This document shows, in pieces, positions 56,420 through 64,000 of a stretch of DNA of 64,000 bases. The notes under the pieces were generated by a model, which made no database searches, had not been told where the DNA came from, and saw only the letters and a list, made by a program, of their open reading frames with translations. How positions within the stretch are numbered: position 1 is the stretch's first letter; each line of letters opens with the position of its first letter. The stretch covers positions 1 to 64,000 of the IMG/VR virus record IMGVR_UViG_3300043539_000496; one strand, written 5' to 3'. This DNA is from a virus. Made by a program: the position numbers and the translations under genes.

Positions 56420-58039
56420 TTAGAATGATCCACCAGTGATTGGGTTTCTCATAACAATCTTCAATACCTTAGTTGGATCTTTAACCCAAATTGCAGGCAT
56501 AGTTTGAGACATCATTACACGGTATCCATTGAACTGACCAGAAGACTGGAATCCTTGAGTACGACCCATGTAATCCATTGTACCATTTTGATACCACCAT
56601 TTCAATTGATTATCCCAAGACAATTTCAATAAGTAGATATTGTCATTAGTATTATCAGTGATATCAAAGATAATGAATGAGTAAGAAGATAATGGGAAAC
56701 CATCAATGATTGGGTTCTCAATATCATTTGTATGGATGTTGTCAAATGCTGGGTTAAGAACAAACTTAACATTTGCCAAGAATGGAATTACATATGAAGT
56801 ATAAGCAAATCCAAAGTTCAAGTCCATACCTTTACCAGTGATTGCACCAATATCAGCAGCCTGAATAAGTAAACCTGATGCAACAGCTTCTCTTCTGATA
56901 GCTTCATTTACCATTCTCATACCACCCATACCTGTTTGTACAACTAAGCTACGTTTTGGATCTGGACCTTGGAATTCAACTTTACCATTGAAGAAGTTGT
57001 AGATCTCTCCACGGAATAAATCCAATGTAAAGTTATTTTTGTTGTATACTCTTTTGAATGAGTTATCCAACTGTCTCCAAAGACCCACAGATAATCTAAT
57101 ATCATCTGGACCATCTTGACGTACTCTACCTCCTTGTCCCCACATTAAGTAAGTCTCAATGTCAGTAGCAATCTTAGTCAAGTGAGCAGCTTCCATTCCA
57201 GTTAAGAATGTTCTAGATAAATCTCCGTTGTCAAATGCACGTTTAACTTTATCTTTACCCATTACTTTAACCATATCTTCTAATGAAGTAATAGAAGGAT
57301 CTTGAGTGTTTTTGTCAAATGTTCTCCAGATTTCAGTTACAGGAACTGTACCATCTGCATTCATACCACCTTTGATCATCAAATCTGCACGAGATGAAAT
57401 AGAATAATGTACGTGAGCTTCAGCACCACCAACAAAGTTATAGAATTCACGGAATCCTGTTCTTGTTGTAATGTCTGAGAATCTTTCACCATATTCTCCA
57501 CGAGCAGAACCTTTACGGAATACTTTAGTACCATTTGCCAAGTACTTGTTATCCAAGTATTTGAAGTTGTCATTGTTTACCAACTGTACAGTATAGATAT
57601 AAGCATCTCCTAAAGGAAGAATATCTTCATCAGTAATGTACATCTCAACTCCGTTATATTTGTCATAAGTGATGATATCACCATGTCCAAACTCACGTCT
57701 GTTGATTTTGATACGGAATGTTGTTCCTTCAATACCTTTAAAATTATTTTCTGGTTCAATATCCTCAAGGATGTAAGGTAGATCTACAGACACTGGAGTC
57801 TGCCATCTATACTCTCCACGAGCATTATCAACCATGATTACATTTTTACCACCAAAGCTAGACATTTGATAAAGAGGCATCTCTACTTTCTGTGCCATAG
57901 CCCAAAGGTCTACTGGGCCCAGATCCATAGGTTCTGCATCCTTCAACATGTTAACCAAGTGGTAAGAGTCTACGTGTGAACTAGCTTGGTAGTTGGTATC
58001 CCGTAGAAATATACCATTGTTTAAAACTGGAGTTGCCAT
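56420..58039 (-). CDS. Major capsid protein
   Basis: A 539-aa HK97-fold capsid protein of the crAss type. Recognisable blocks are IFLRDTNYQASSHVDSYHLV (10-29), KVEMPLYQMSSFGGKNVI (51-68), a beta E-loop-like region with NRREFGHGDIITYDKYNGVE, LMWGQGGRVRQDGPDDIRLS and WRQLDNSFKRVYNK in the spine, and GFQSSGQFNGYRVMMSQTMP near the C terminus. It forms the icosahedral shell. No N-terminal delta domain or protease site is obvious, so processing is uncertain. The gene follows the scaffold-like gene by 28 bases and is closed by a strong terminator, as expected for a highly expressed protein. Confidence 0.95.
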   Translation of the reverse strand: MATPVLNNGIFLRDTNYQASSHVDSYHLVNMLKDAEPMDLGPVDLWAMAQKVEMPLYQMSSFGGKNVIMVDNARGEYRWQTPVSVDLPYILEDIEPENNFKGIEGTTFRIKINRREFGHGDIITYDKYNGVEMYITDEDILPLGDAYIYTVQLVNNDNFKYLDNKYLANGTKVFRKGSARGEYGERFSDITTRTGFREFYNFVGGAEAHVHYSISSRADLMIKGGMNADGTVPVTEIWRTFDKNTQDPSITSLEDMVKVMGKDKVKRAFDNGDLSRTFLTGMEAAHLTKIATDIETYLMWGQGGRVRQDGPDDIRLSVGLWRQLDNSFKRVYNKNNFTLDLFRGEIYNFFNGKVEFQGPDPKRSLVVQTGMGGMRMVNEAIRREAVASGLLIQAADIGAITGKGMDLNFGFAYTSYVIPFLANVKFVLNPAFDNIHTNDIENPIIDGFPLSSYSFIIFDITDNTNDNIYLLKLSWDNQLKWWYQNGTMDYMGRTQGFQSSGQFNGYRVMMSQTMPAIWVKDPTKVLKIVMRNPITGGSF

Positions 58040-58067
58040 TTTATATTTGTTTTTGTTTGTTACTTAA

Positions 58068-59348
58068 TTAAAATCTTCTAAACATTGTGTTTTTAGAAAG
58101 CTTCCTTGGTTCAGATCTAGAAGTAGTATTTCTTCTTGGTTCATCATCATACTGATTATTTATAGAAGATGCAATCTTTCTAGACTGTTCCGTTTTCAAT
58201 TGTCTTACTACTTTTTCTGTAGCTTGTTTTCCACCTTGTTCTTTTATCTTACTTTTATATCCATTTGGATCTGCAAGTAACCAAAGAGCTTCGGCAATTA
58301 AATCATGTCTTGGTTCTACAAACTGATACTTCTCTAGTAAGTGACCAAGTAGGTTGGTTGGTTTTCCTGAAATAGAAGGGTAGTTTGGTTGTACTAATCC
58401 GGAGAATAATAAACTCTGAATTTTTCTATCTAGTTTAACACCACCAATTGTTCCTGTTGCAAGAGTATTATAAACATTTTCTTGATATGCTTTTGCTTGT
58501 TCTGCTTGCAATTGTTTTTTCTCTTCCTGTTCTGCAAGTTCTCTTCCAATAATTTCTTCTTGCATTGCATCCAATTTAGGTTTAAATTGATTAGCTTTTT
58601 GTTCTAATCTATTTAAATCTTTCCAATCTTGGATCTCAGATTCTATTTCTTCTGGAGTTCCAAATCCTGTAGCATATAAATACTGTCTTGCAATTTCAGC
58701 TTGATCATACTCATCAGATGGATCAAGTTGTCTCATTTCTTCTACATGAGCAAGAGTTCTAAATAAACCTTTAAGATCTTCACCACCATCAGCTACATAT
58801 TTAGCTGCAATCTGAAGTTCTTCAGGAAGTGCTTCAAAAAATTCTCTTGGAGTATTTCTTCTAATTTCATTTTCTCTTTCTGCAAAGTTTGCTTCAAATA
58901 ACTCTCTAAAATCTTTAGTAGTATACTCTTCTAAAGTTTTATCATCATCAAATGGAATAAGACTACCTTCCTCAATCATTTTTTGTGCTAAATCATAAAG
59001 ACCAGATTTATCTACTTTAGGTCTTCCTTTATTTCCAGCATCTTCTTCTTGAGTAATTAAATCATTTAGTTCATTGATAGTCTCTTCAATTTCACCAGAT
59101 TTAAGTTCAGGCTCATTCTTGTCATCAGTTTTTTCTTTTGCAGAACTAGCAGGTTTTTCAAAGAACGATGTGTCTACACTGTTTTCTTTTGAAAACATAG
59201 ACTTAGGTTTATCTTCTTCTGCACCTGATGGAAGCATGACATTTTCTGCTCCCGGCATTCCAAAGATTTCATCAATATTTACATCTACTTGTTCTACCGC
59301 TGTAGAATCTTGTACCTGATCTTCAGGTTTTTTGTTGGTTGTTTCCAT
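58068..59348 (-). CDS. Scaffold-like acidic protein upstream of the capsid gene
   Basis: A 426-aa protein with a disordered acidic N-terminal 120 residues, then helices such as YDQAEIARQYLYATGFGTPE (about 217-236), a central coiled coil with QEEIIGRELAEQEEKKQLQA near 270-290, and a basic, Arg/Ser-rich C terminus ending KLSKNTMFRRF. Acidic, coiled-coil proteins placed just before the capsid gene commonly act as scaffold; the basic end would contact the shell or the portal. It is conserved at this position in crAss-like phages as I recall. It starts a unit: a promoter-like motif and an 88-base gap precede it. No protease motif was found. Confidence 0.7.
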   Translation of the reverse strand: METTNKKPEDQVQDSTAVEQVDVNIDEIFGMPGAENVMLPSGAEEDKPKSMFSKENSVDTSFFEKPASSAKEKTDDKNEPELKSGEIEETINELNDLITQEEDAGNKGRPKVDKSGLYDLAQKMIEEGSLIPFDDDKTLEEYTTKDFRELFEANFAERENEIRRNTPREFFEALPEELQIAAKYVADGGEDLKGLFRTLAHVEEMRQLDPSDEYDQAEIARQYLYATGFGTPEEIESEIQDWKDLNRLEQKANQFKPKLDAMQEEIIGRELAEQEEKKQLQAEQAKAYQENVYNTLATGTIGGVKLDRKIQSLLFSGLVQPNYPSISGKPTNLLGHLLEKYQFVEPRHDLIAEALWLLADPNGYKSKIKEQGGKQATEKVVRQLKTEQSRKIASSINNQYDDEPRRNTTSRSEPRKLSKNTMFRRF

Positions 59349-59370
59349 GTTGTTGGTTTTGTTTATAGTT

Positions 59371-59382
59371 TAATATACAAAA
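59371..59382 (-). promoter_or_regulatory. Promoter-like motif TTTTGTATATTA before the scaffold gene
   Basis: Located 22 bases before the ATG, in the 88-base AT-rich gap after the portal gene. It shares TTTT and GTATATTA with the other candidates but lacks the A between them. The leader also has AAAACCAACAA. No strong hairpin was seen between portal and this motif. Confidence 0.3.
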
Positions 59383-59436
59383 TAAATTTTAAAAATTTAA
59401 AAGGTGTAGAAAAAAAAATTGTAATATATAGCTAAG

Positions 59437-62181
59437 TTACTTTTCCTTACTTGGTTTAATATCATATTTGTTTTTGTTTTCCTGTGCAATCTGTAATTGT
59501 TTCTCAGCAATATCTTTCTCAGTTTGTAGTTTTTCACGTTCAAGTTGGTTCTTTTGATTTTCAATAACCATCCTGTTTGTTTCCTTTTCTCTTTGCAATC
59601 CTGTTTGTTCTTGATACTGTTCTGTTTCTCTTATCTCTTTCATTGCATCAGCATAGTCAGACATTTGATTTTGGTTAACATCTGCAGGAGCACCATAACC
59701 AGCAGCTCTAATTTCTGCAACCAAGATATCTCTTTGTCTATCTTTCTCTTTCTCAGCCATAGTAGCATCAATCTTCATTTGTTCAATCTCTTGTTGTTTT
59801 TGAAGTTGTTCTTGTTGCATTTGTTGTTGCTGTTGCATTTCTTGTTGTTTTTGTTGCTCTTGTTTTTGTTCAGAAGCTTTAAGAACAGAATTAAGAGATG
59901 CAATAGATTCTGATTGAACAACTTTACCAAGATCATAAATACTTGCACCAGTAGTATTATTCTGAAGAGCCATTTGTTTTAACTGTTCTAGAATAGCTCT
60001 ATGGTTTGCATTTGTACTAACTGCAATATTTAAATCTCTAAGTAAAAGATCTGTACCATTAATTTCAAAGTTTACCTTTTCATCAGCTGATGTAATATAT
60101 GTTAATCTTGAAGATGGTTTAGTAGAATGATAATACTGTGCTAGATCAGTTCTCATTTGATGAACTCTTGGCATTAAATAATCACAGTGTTGAATGAAGT
60201 ATATTTCTGTTTGTGCATATGATGCATTCATTGCTTGTTCTACTCCAGTAGCAGTTTGTTGTGATATTTGTTGTCCCATCCTTTGAGGATTAACACCAAT
60301 TACTTCATATGCTTGTTGTTTAAAGTAGTTAGCTAATTGTATTCTTGACATCAACCTATTAGTTTGTTCAAGATCAAGTTTCTGGAAATGATTAAAGTTT
60401 AATGCATTCTCAGTGTTTGTAATAGAAGTATCCAATGGTAACATCTGGAAATTCTTCATTGCAACATAAGCTTTAGCTAAGTTACCTTTCCCCCAGTCTT
60501 CTCCTAATGAGTGTCTAGGTAATGAATTTTGGTCAAGCATAATTACTGTACCAAGTTCATCTACTAGTATATCTGCTATTTGATTATTAACAATGTTATA
60601 TCCAATCTGGTATGGTTTCATTAAGTCAATAAGAGCAGTAGACTTAGTATTTCTGTCTGAGAATACAGATCCTTCTACAGGAAGTTTAGATCCATATAAA
60701 CTTGAGTCACCTTTAAATTGAAACTTAAGTGGACCAATATGGTTTTTATCTATACCTAAATAGATTGGAGAAAATCCACCAGGGTTATTCATACCCCAGA
60801 ATGAAGGAATGTTTGGTCCAATCTTTACACCTCCCCAAACTTCATTAATCCAGATCCAATCTATATGTTCACCAAAAAGTAAATTATCTTTATTTTTATT
60901 TTTAAAGAGTCTTGTATCATAAATTGCTTTATCTGTAATCTGATAATCTTCAGTAACTATATCATTTGTTACTTCTCCTTCTTCAGTAATCTTAGTAAGA
61001 TGTCCTACTTTTCTTTGTGATTTCCAATAACAGGTACTTACTCTAAGTAGATAAGCTGTACCTTGATCATAATAGTCTTCTCCTTCTGCTAATATCTGAG
61101 TAATTATATCTGATCCATCTAATACATTACCTGCCATAAAAGATGTATACTGTCTATAACTTAATGAAGGCATACTTGTATTCCAGTCATGAGATCTAAC
61201 ACCATCATAAAAACTACCATCATTTTGAAGACCTCCAATTGTATAACCGGCAGATCTAATTGGATAAACTGATTCAAGAGCTTTGTGTTGTTCTTCAGTT
61301 AAAACATGTCCAAACTTATCTATAACATCCGATACAGTAAACATATCAGTTTTACCTACCCAGTTAGATTGTGATATATATCTTATATCTGGTGACTTAT
61401 GATAGAATGTAAGAACAGGATTCCAAAGTTCTACTTCATAATCATCTTCCATCATACGGAAATGCCAGAACTCTCTATCTGTAATTAACATGTCACGGAA
61501 ACCTCTTTCCTCTAACTCATCCATTCTAAATCTTTCTACATCCACTTTATGTTGATGTTCAGCCCATTGTTCTACCATAGAACGATAATCTTTCTTAAAG
61601 AACTGTTCTATTTCAGGTAATGATTTTAAACTTTCAGGTTGTAGTTGTTGTTTTGCTTCTTCAGAATTTGGATCCAATCCTTGTTCTAACATTGCTGCTA
61701 ACATTTTAGTTGCAGCATCTGCCATTAAAGTTTGTTCAACCATTCCTCTTTTTTGTTCTAACATCTCATTATATGAAAAGTCATCAACAGCTCTATAAGT
61801 TAATCTTGTAGATCTTTTTGCAAATTCAGCTACTAGAACATTAACTACATTAGGAATAATTGGATAGAATTTTAATTCAAGTGCAGATACATCTTCTTTA
61901 GTAAGAGTTTCTACAACATCTCTATATTCATTATCATCTTCAATTATATAGTCTGTTCTATCAATAATACCTTTTGCTAGTTTATAATTTTTCATTAATC
62001 TTCTAGCATTTCTACGGATTTGTTTAAGACCTTGCCACTCTAACCAGTCTAGATTCCAAGCTGCCCACTCATCTGTTTTATCTTTTTTAGGTAAGAACTG
62101 CAGAGGTTGGGTAATACTACCTAACCTATTCTGTGAAGTCTTAGCACCTTTCTTAGCCTGTAATGCGTTATATATTTGCAT
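59437..62181 (-). CDS. Portal protein
   Basis: A 914-aa protein in the order terminase-portal-scaffold-capsid. Conserved-looking parts are DEWAAWNLDWLEWQGLKQIR (37-56), WHFRMMEDDYEVELWNPVLT, SPDIRYISQSNWVGK, a long central block with WIWINEVWGGVKIG and DSSLYGSKLPVEGSVF, and MGQQISQQTATGVEQAMNAS. The last 150 residues are a Gln/Glu-rich coiled coil (QKQEQQKQQEMQQQQQMQQE region, about 770-830, then charged helix to 914), matching the barrel helix of large podovirus portals. Twelve subunits form the DNA gate at the capsid vertex. It lies 6 bases after the terminase stop. CAA/CAG-rich DNA encodes the coiled coil. Confidence 0.92.
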   Translation of the reverse strand: MQIYNALQAKKGAKTSQNRLGSITQPLQFLPKKDKTDEWAAWNLDWLEWQGLKQIRRNARRLMKNYKLAKGIIDRTDYIIEDDNEYRDVVETLTKEDVSALELKFYPIIPNVVNVLVAEFAKRSTRLTYRAVDDFSYNEMLEQKRGMVEQTLMADAATKMLAAMLEQGLDPNSEEAKQQLQPESLKSLPEIEQFFKKDYRSMVEQWAEHQHKVDVERFRMDELEERGFRDMLITDREFWHFRMMEDDYEVELWNPVLTFYHKSPDIRYISQSNWVGKTDMFTVSDVIDKFGHVLTEEQHKALESVYPIRSAGYTIGGLQNDGSFYDGVRSHDWNTSMPSLSYRQYTSFMAGNVLDGSDIITQILAEGEDYYDQGTAYLLRVSTCYWKSQRKVGHLTKITEEGEVTNDIVTEDYQITDKAIYDTRLFKNKNKDNLLFGEHIDWIWINEVWGGVKIGPNIPSFWGMNNPGGFSPIYLGIDKNHIGPLKFQFKGDSSLYGSKLPVEGSVFSDRNTKSTALIDLMKPYQIGYNIVNNQIADILVDELGTVIMLDQNSLPRHSLGEDWGKGNLAKAYVAMKNFQMLPLDTSITNTENALNFNHFQKLDLEQTNRLMSRIQLANYFKQQAYEVIGVNPQRMGQQISQQTATGVEQAMNASYAQTEIYFIQHCDYLMPRVHQMRTDLAQYYHSTKPSSRLTYITSADEKVNFEINGTDLLLRDLNIAVSTNANHRAILEQLKQMALQNNTTGASIYDLGKVVQSESIASLNSVLKASEQKQEQQKQQEMQQQQQMQQEQLQKQQEIEQMKIDATMAEKEKDRQRDILVAEIRAAGYGAPADVNQNQMSDYADAMKEIRETEQYQEQTGLQREKETNRMVIENQKNQLEREKLQTEKDIAEKQLQIAQENKNKYDIKPSKEK
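59790..59875. repeat. CAA/CAG-rich low-complexity tract in the portal gene
   Basis: A run of Gln codons (TTG/TTC/CTG in the plus strand) encodes the polyglutamine-like part of the portal coiled coil. It is imperfect and in frame, so it is a coding repeat, prone to length change between relatives. Confidence 0.7.
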
Positions 62182-62187
62182 AACTTT

Positions 62188-64000
62188 CTATTTAATATTT
62201 TTAAATGCAGATTTTTTAAATCCTCTATTCATAGTAGATGTTTTATGACCCATGTGTTTAAATGGACTCTTATTTAATTTAAACAAATTTTCTGACTTTT
62301 GCAAGTTTTTAGCTGCATCATCCATGATTGTTCTTGTTGCAACACCTCTATTTGATTCTTGAATCCTCATGAATGCAACAAGAGCAGCAAAAGAAACTAG
62401 TCTATCCACATTGACTCCATCTGCATATTCTCTCATTTCTTTGATTAACATAGGATCAGGAATCCTCTCTATACCATAGGTAGTTCTAACTACTGTACCA
62501 TCTGGTTTTAATTCTTGATCTAATTCTTCTTTAGTAAATTCTATGGCATAACTAAGAAGATGTGCTTTAAAAAGAGTACCTGTATTTTTCCAACCATATT
62601 CTTGATACACATTATTATTAGAACCTAAATCTTTTAAAAACATAATCTGTCCTTTTGGTACAAGATATTTTTGTTTACGTCTTGCAATCATGTGTTGAAT
62701 AAAATAAGATATGTTATTTTCTACAAGTGCCCATGCATTATACCATTCAATAATAAGTTCTAGTTGTTTATGTGTTTGATTTATATCATCATATCTACCA
62801 CACCAAGCAGCCACTATCTTACCTTGTTCTATGTAAGTCTCTACTTCAGTACCCGTAACTTTTTGCACTCTTATTGGAGCTTTCATTATGTAGATTGAAC
62901 ATAATGATTCTGATGTTGTAGTTTTACCTTCACCTACGGGGTCAATAGATGCATAATATGTTTTACCAAACTCAGGATTTGGAATTGGTCTTTCCCATAC
63001 AACAATACATCCTGTTTTATCTTCAGTCTTTTTGTTTATTGGAAATTGCATTATTGGACTTTTATTACTTTTAGTAACTACAGGCCTTCCCTCTATATCA
63101 GTTGATATATCTAAATATTCATATGCATAGTCTTTTTCTTCAATTCTTCTTTCTTGTGCTGCAAGTAAATGAGGAGGAAATACAGATACTGTTCTGTATG
63201 CAAATGCTTCTTTTATATTTCTAGGATGCTGAGATATACGAAGCTGGTAGTCTTCTGGAGATAACTCATCTTTCCATTGTTTAAACTGTTTTTTTAATGC
63301 TTCTATTGCTTCTTCTACTAATGAATTACCATAATCATCTATGTAAGGAGGCATAGACCATTGTTCAGGAATAAATAAACCTGACATACCTGTAGTACCT
63401 TTATCATCTATTAAATCTGTTTGTACAGCATATATATCTTTAGACAAAGGATTTAATATCATATCCTTTAAAGGATTACACTGAGATAAATCTCCTACAG
63501 ATCCTGCAGCAATAAACATCCCTGTAGTAATTAAACCAGATCTCATTGCCGGTCTCATGTACTCATATGTCTGATCCATCTTAGGAGCAATTCCTGCCTC
63601 CTCATGGAAGAAGTATTTAACTGGACCCCCTACACCATTTGTTGGATCTTTCTCAAATGACATACCTTGTATAGTACCTTTAAGACCAACTTCATTCTTT
63701 CTATCTCCTTTTCTTACCTCAATCTTTTGCTGCCACATCATTACTTTATCCGGTGACATAGGTCTATACCATGCTGTATGTTCATTTAAGAATGCAGCAT
63801 ATTCTTGTAAGAACTTCCAGGATCCTTTCTCATTAATGTAGTCTTTAAGACTTGCACCCATTTTTAAAGTAACCCCTGCCTCAAACCATTGCTGATTTAT
63901 AAACTTACCCATGTGGTAGTAAGAAGATGCAATCTGACGTTTTTTTAATATAGCTGCATGTTTATAGTTAAGTTCTGCAAGAAGTTCATAGAGTGCCAAA
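62188..64000 (-). CDS. terL: Terminase large subunit (5' end outside window)
   Basis: At least 603 residues, open to the right edge; the first codon seen in full is TTG for Leu inside the gene, not a start. The Walker A part of the ATPase must lie outside. Visible are KYFFHEEAG, the Walker B-type strand with the catalytic Glu pair, a coupling region with IAAGSVGDLSQC, and the RNase H-like nuclease with YYASIDPVGEG (first acidic residue), ALVENNISYFIQHM and the late acidic DRLVSFAALVAF. The enzyme drives DNA into the head and cuts it. The stop is TAG, which shows that TAG is not reassigned. C terminus is Lys/Arg-rich. Confidence 0.95.
   Translation of the reverse strand, partial: LALYELLAELNYKHAAILKKRQIASSYYHMGKFINQQWFEAGVTLKMGASLKDYINEKGSWKFLQEYAAFLNEHTAWYRPMSPDKVMMWQQKIEVRKGDRKNEVGLKGTIQGMSFEKDPTNGVGGPVKYFFHEEAGIAPKMDQTYEYMRPAMRSGLITTGMFIAAGSVGDLSQCNPLKDMILNPLSKDIYAVQTDLIDDKGTTGMSGLFIPEQWSMPPYIDDYGNSLVEEAIEALKKQFKQWKDELSPEDYQLRISQHPRNIKEAFAYRTVSVFPPHLLAAQERRIEEKDYAYEYLDISTDIEGRPVVTKSNKSPIMQFPINKKTEDKTGCIVVWERPIPNPEFGKTYYASIDPVGEGKTTTSESLCSIYIMKAPIRVQKVTGTEVETYIEQGKIVAAWCGRYDDINQTHKQLELIIEWYNAWALVENNISYFIQHMIARRKQKYLVPKGQIMFLKDLGSNNNVYQEYGWKNTGTLFKAHLLSYAIEFTKEELDQELKPDGTVVRTTYGIERIPDPMLIKEMREYADGVNVDRLVSFAALVAFMRIQESNRGVATRTIMDDAAKNLQKSENLFKLNKSPFKHMGHKTSTMNRGFKKSAFKNIK

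Noticed and set aside
62188-64000. Stop-codon recoding (TAG or TGA), known in some crAss-like phages
   Set aside because: Long genes stay open with the standard code, and TAG is used as the terminase stop with the next gene starting 6 bases later.
1-64000. tRNA genes, CRISPR arrays, insertion sequences, integrase or attachment sites
   Set aside because: None was seen. Gaps between genes are nearly all below 90 bases, leaving no room for them outside coding sequence.

Overview
The window is part of the late (virion) gene module of a crAss-like podovirus (order Crassvirales), and the host is therefore probably a member of the Bacteroidota. Several protein families are recognisable directly from sequence: the crAss-type major capsid protein, portal, terminase large subunit, the two short ring/adaptor proteins that precede a very long tail nozzle ('muzzle') protein, and the giant virion cargo proteins. 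The DNA is strongly AT-rich. Starts lack good Shine-Dalgarno sequences and often follow A-rich leaders, as is usual in Bacteroidota phages. All supported genes lie on the minus strand and run from the right edge of the window to the left. Coding density is close to complete, and many neighbours overlap or are separated by 1-10 bases. TAA and TAG both act as ordinary stops, so no stop-codon recoding is needed.

Layout in transcription order, from right to left. (1) 64000-56400, packaging and capsid: terminase large subunit (5' part outside the window), portal, an acidic scaffold-like protein, major capsid protein, then a terminator. (2) 56340-51380: a conserved protein of unknown function, then an island of ten small, very basic ORFs (48-160 aa; three of them shorter than 60 codons and annotated by hand here), a connector-like structural protein, and a complete non-haem ferritin. 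(3) 51310-41740, virion exterior: a candidate auxiliary capsid protein followed by a terminator, a conserved 185-aa protein, a zinc-ribbon mini-protein, a cysteine-rich repeat protein, a trypsin-like serine protease, and two fibre-like proteins that share an N-terminal module, then another terminator. (4) 41630-33750, tail: a possible HU/IHF-like protein, two ring/adaptor proteins and the 1856-aa nozzle. (5) 33750-1, cargo/ejection proteins: seven proteins of 249-2467 aa plus an eighth that runs off the left edge. These include zinc-metalloprotease (HExxH) motifs, a PD-(D/E)xK nuclease-like site, hydrophobic segments, Gln-rich modules and a long glycine/aromatic beta-rich segment.

The genes fit one job: build the head, fill it, attach fibres and tail, and load large proteins that enter the cell with the DNA. 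The most unusual feature is a set of short sequence signatures shared by otherwise unrelated cargo proteins. These are a basic strand ending in 'LP' at the N terminus, repeated double-glycine motifs such as YAPGG, and a C-terminal LTxxEIxxYVxGGYIVE tail. They look like a common targeting, docking or processing code. The 1658-aa protein is the clearest case: YAPGG-type motifs separate a beta-rich module and two metalloprotease-like modules. Other unusual items are the ferritin and the trypsin-like protease inside the structural operons, and a recurrent intergenic motif TTTTAGTATATTA that may be a late promoter.

No tRNA, integrase, CRISPR array, insertion sequence or lysis gene was seen. The virion RNA polymerase signature DFDGD expected near this module was not found; it may lie in the unseen part of the left-edge protein or beyond it.
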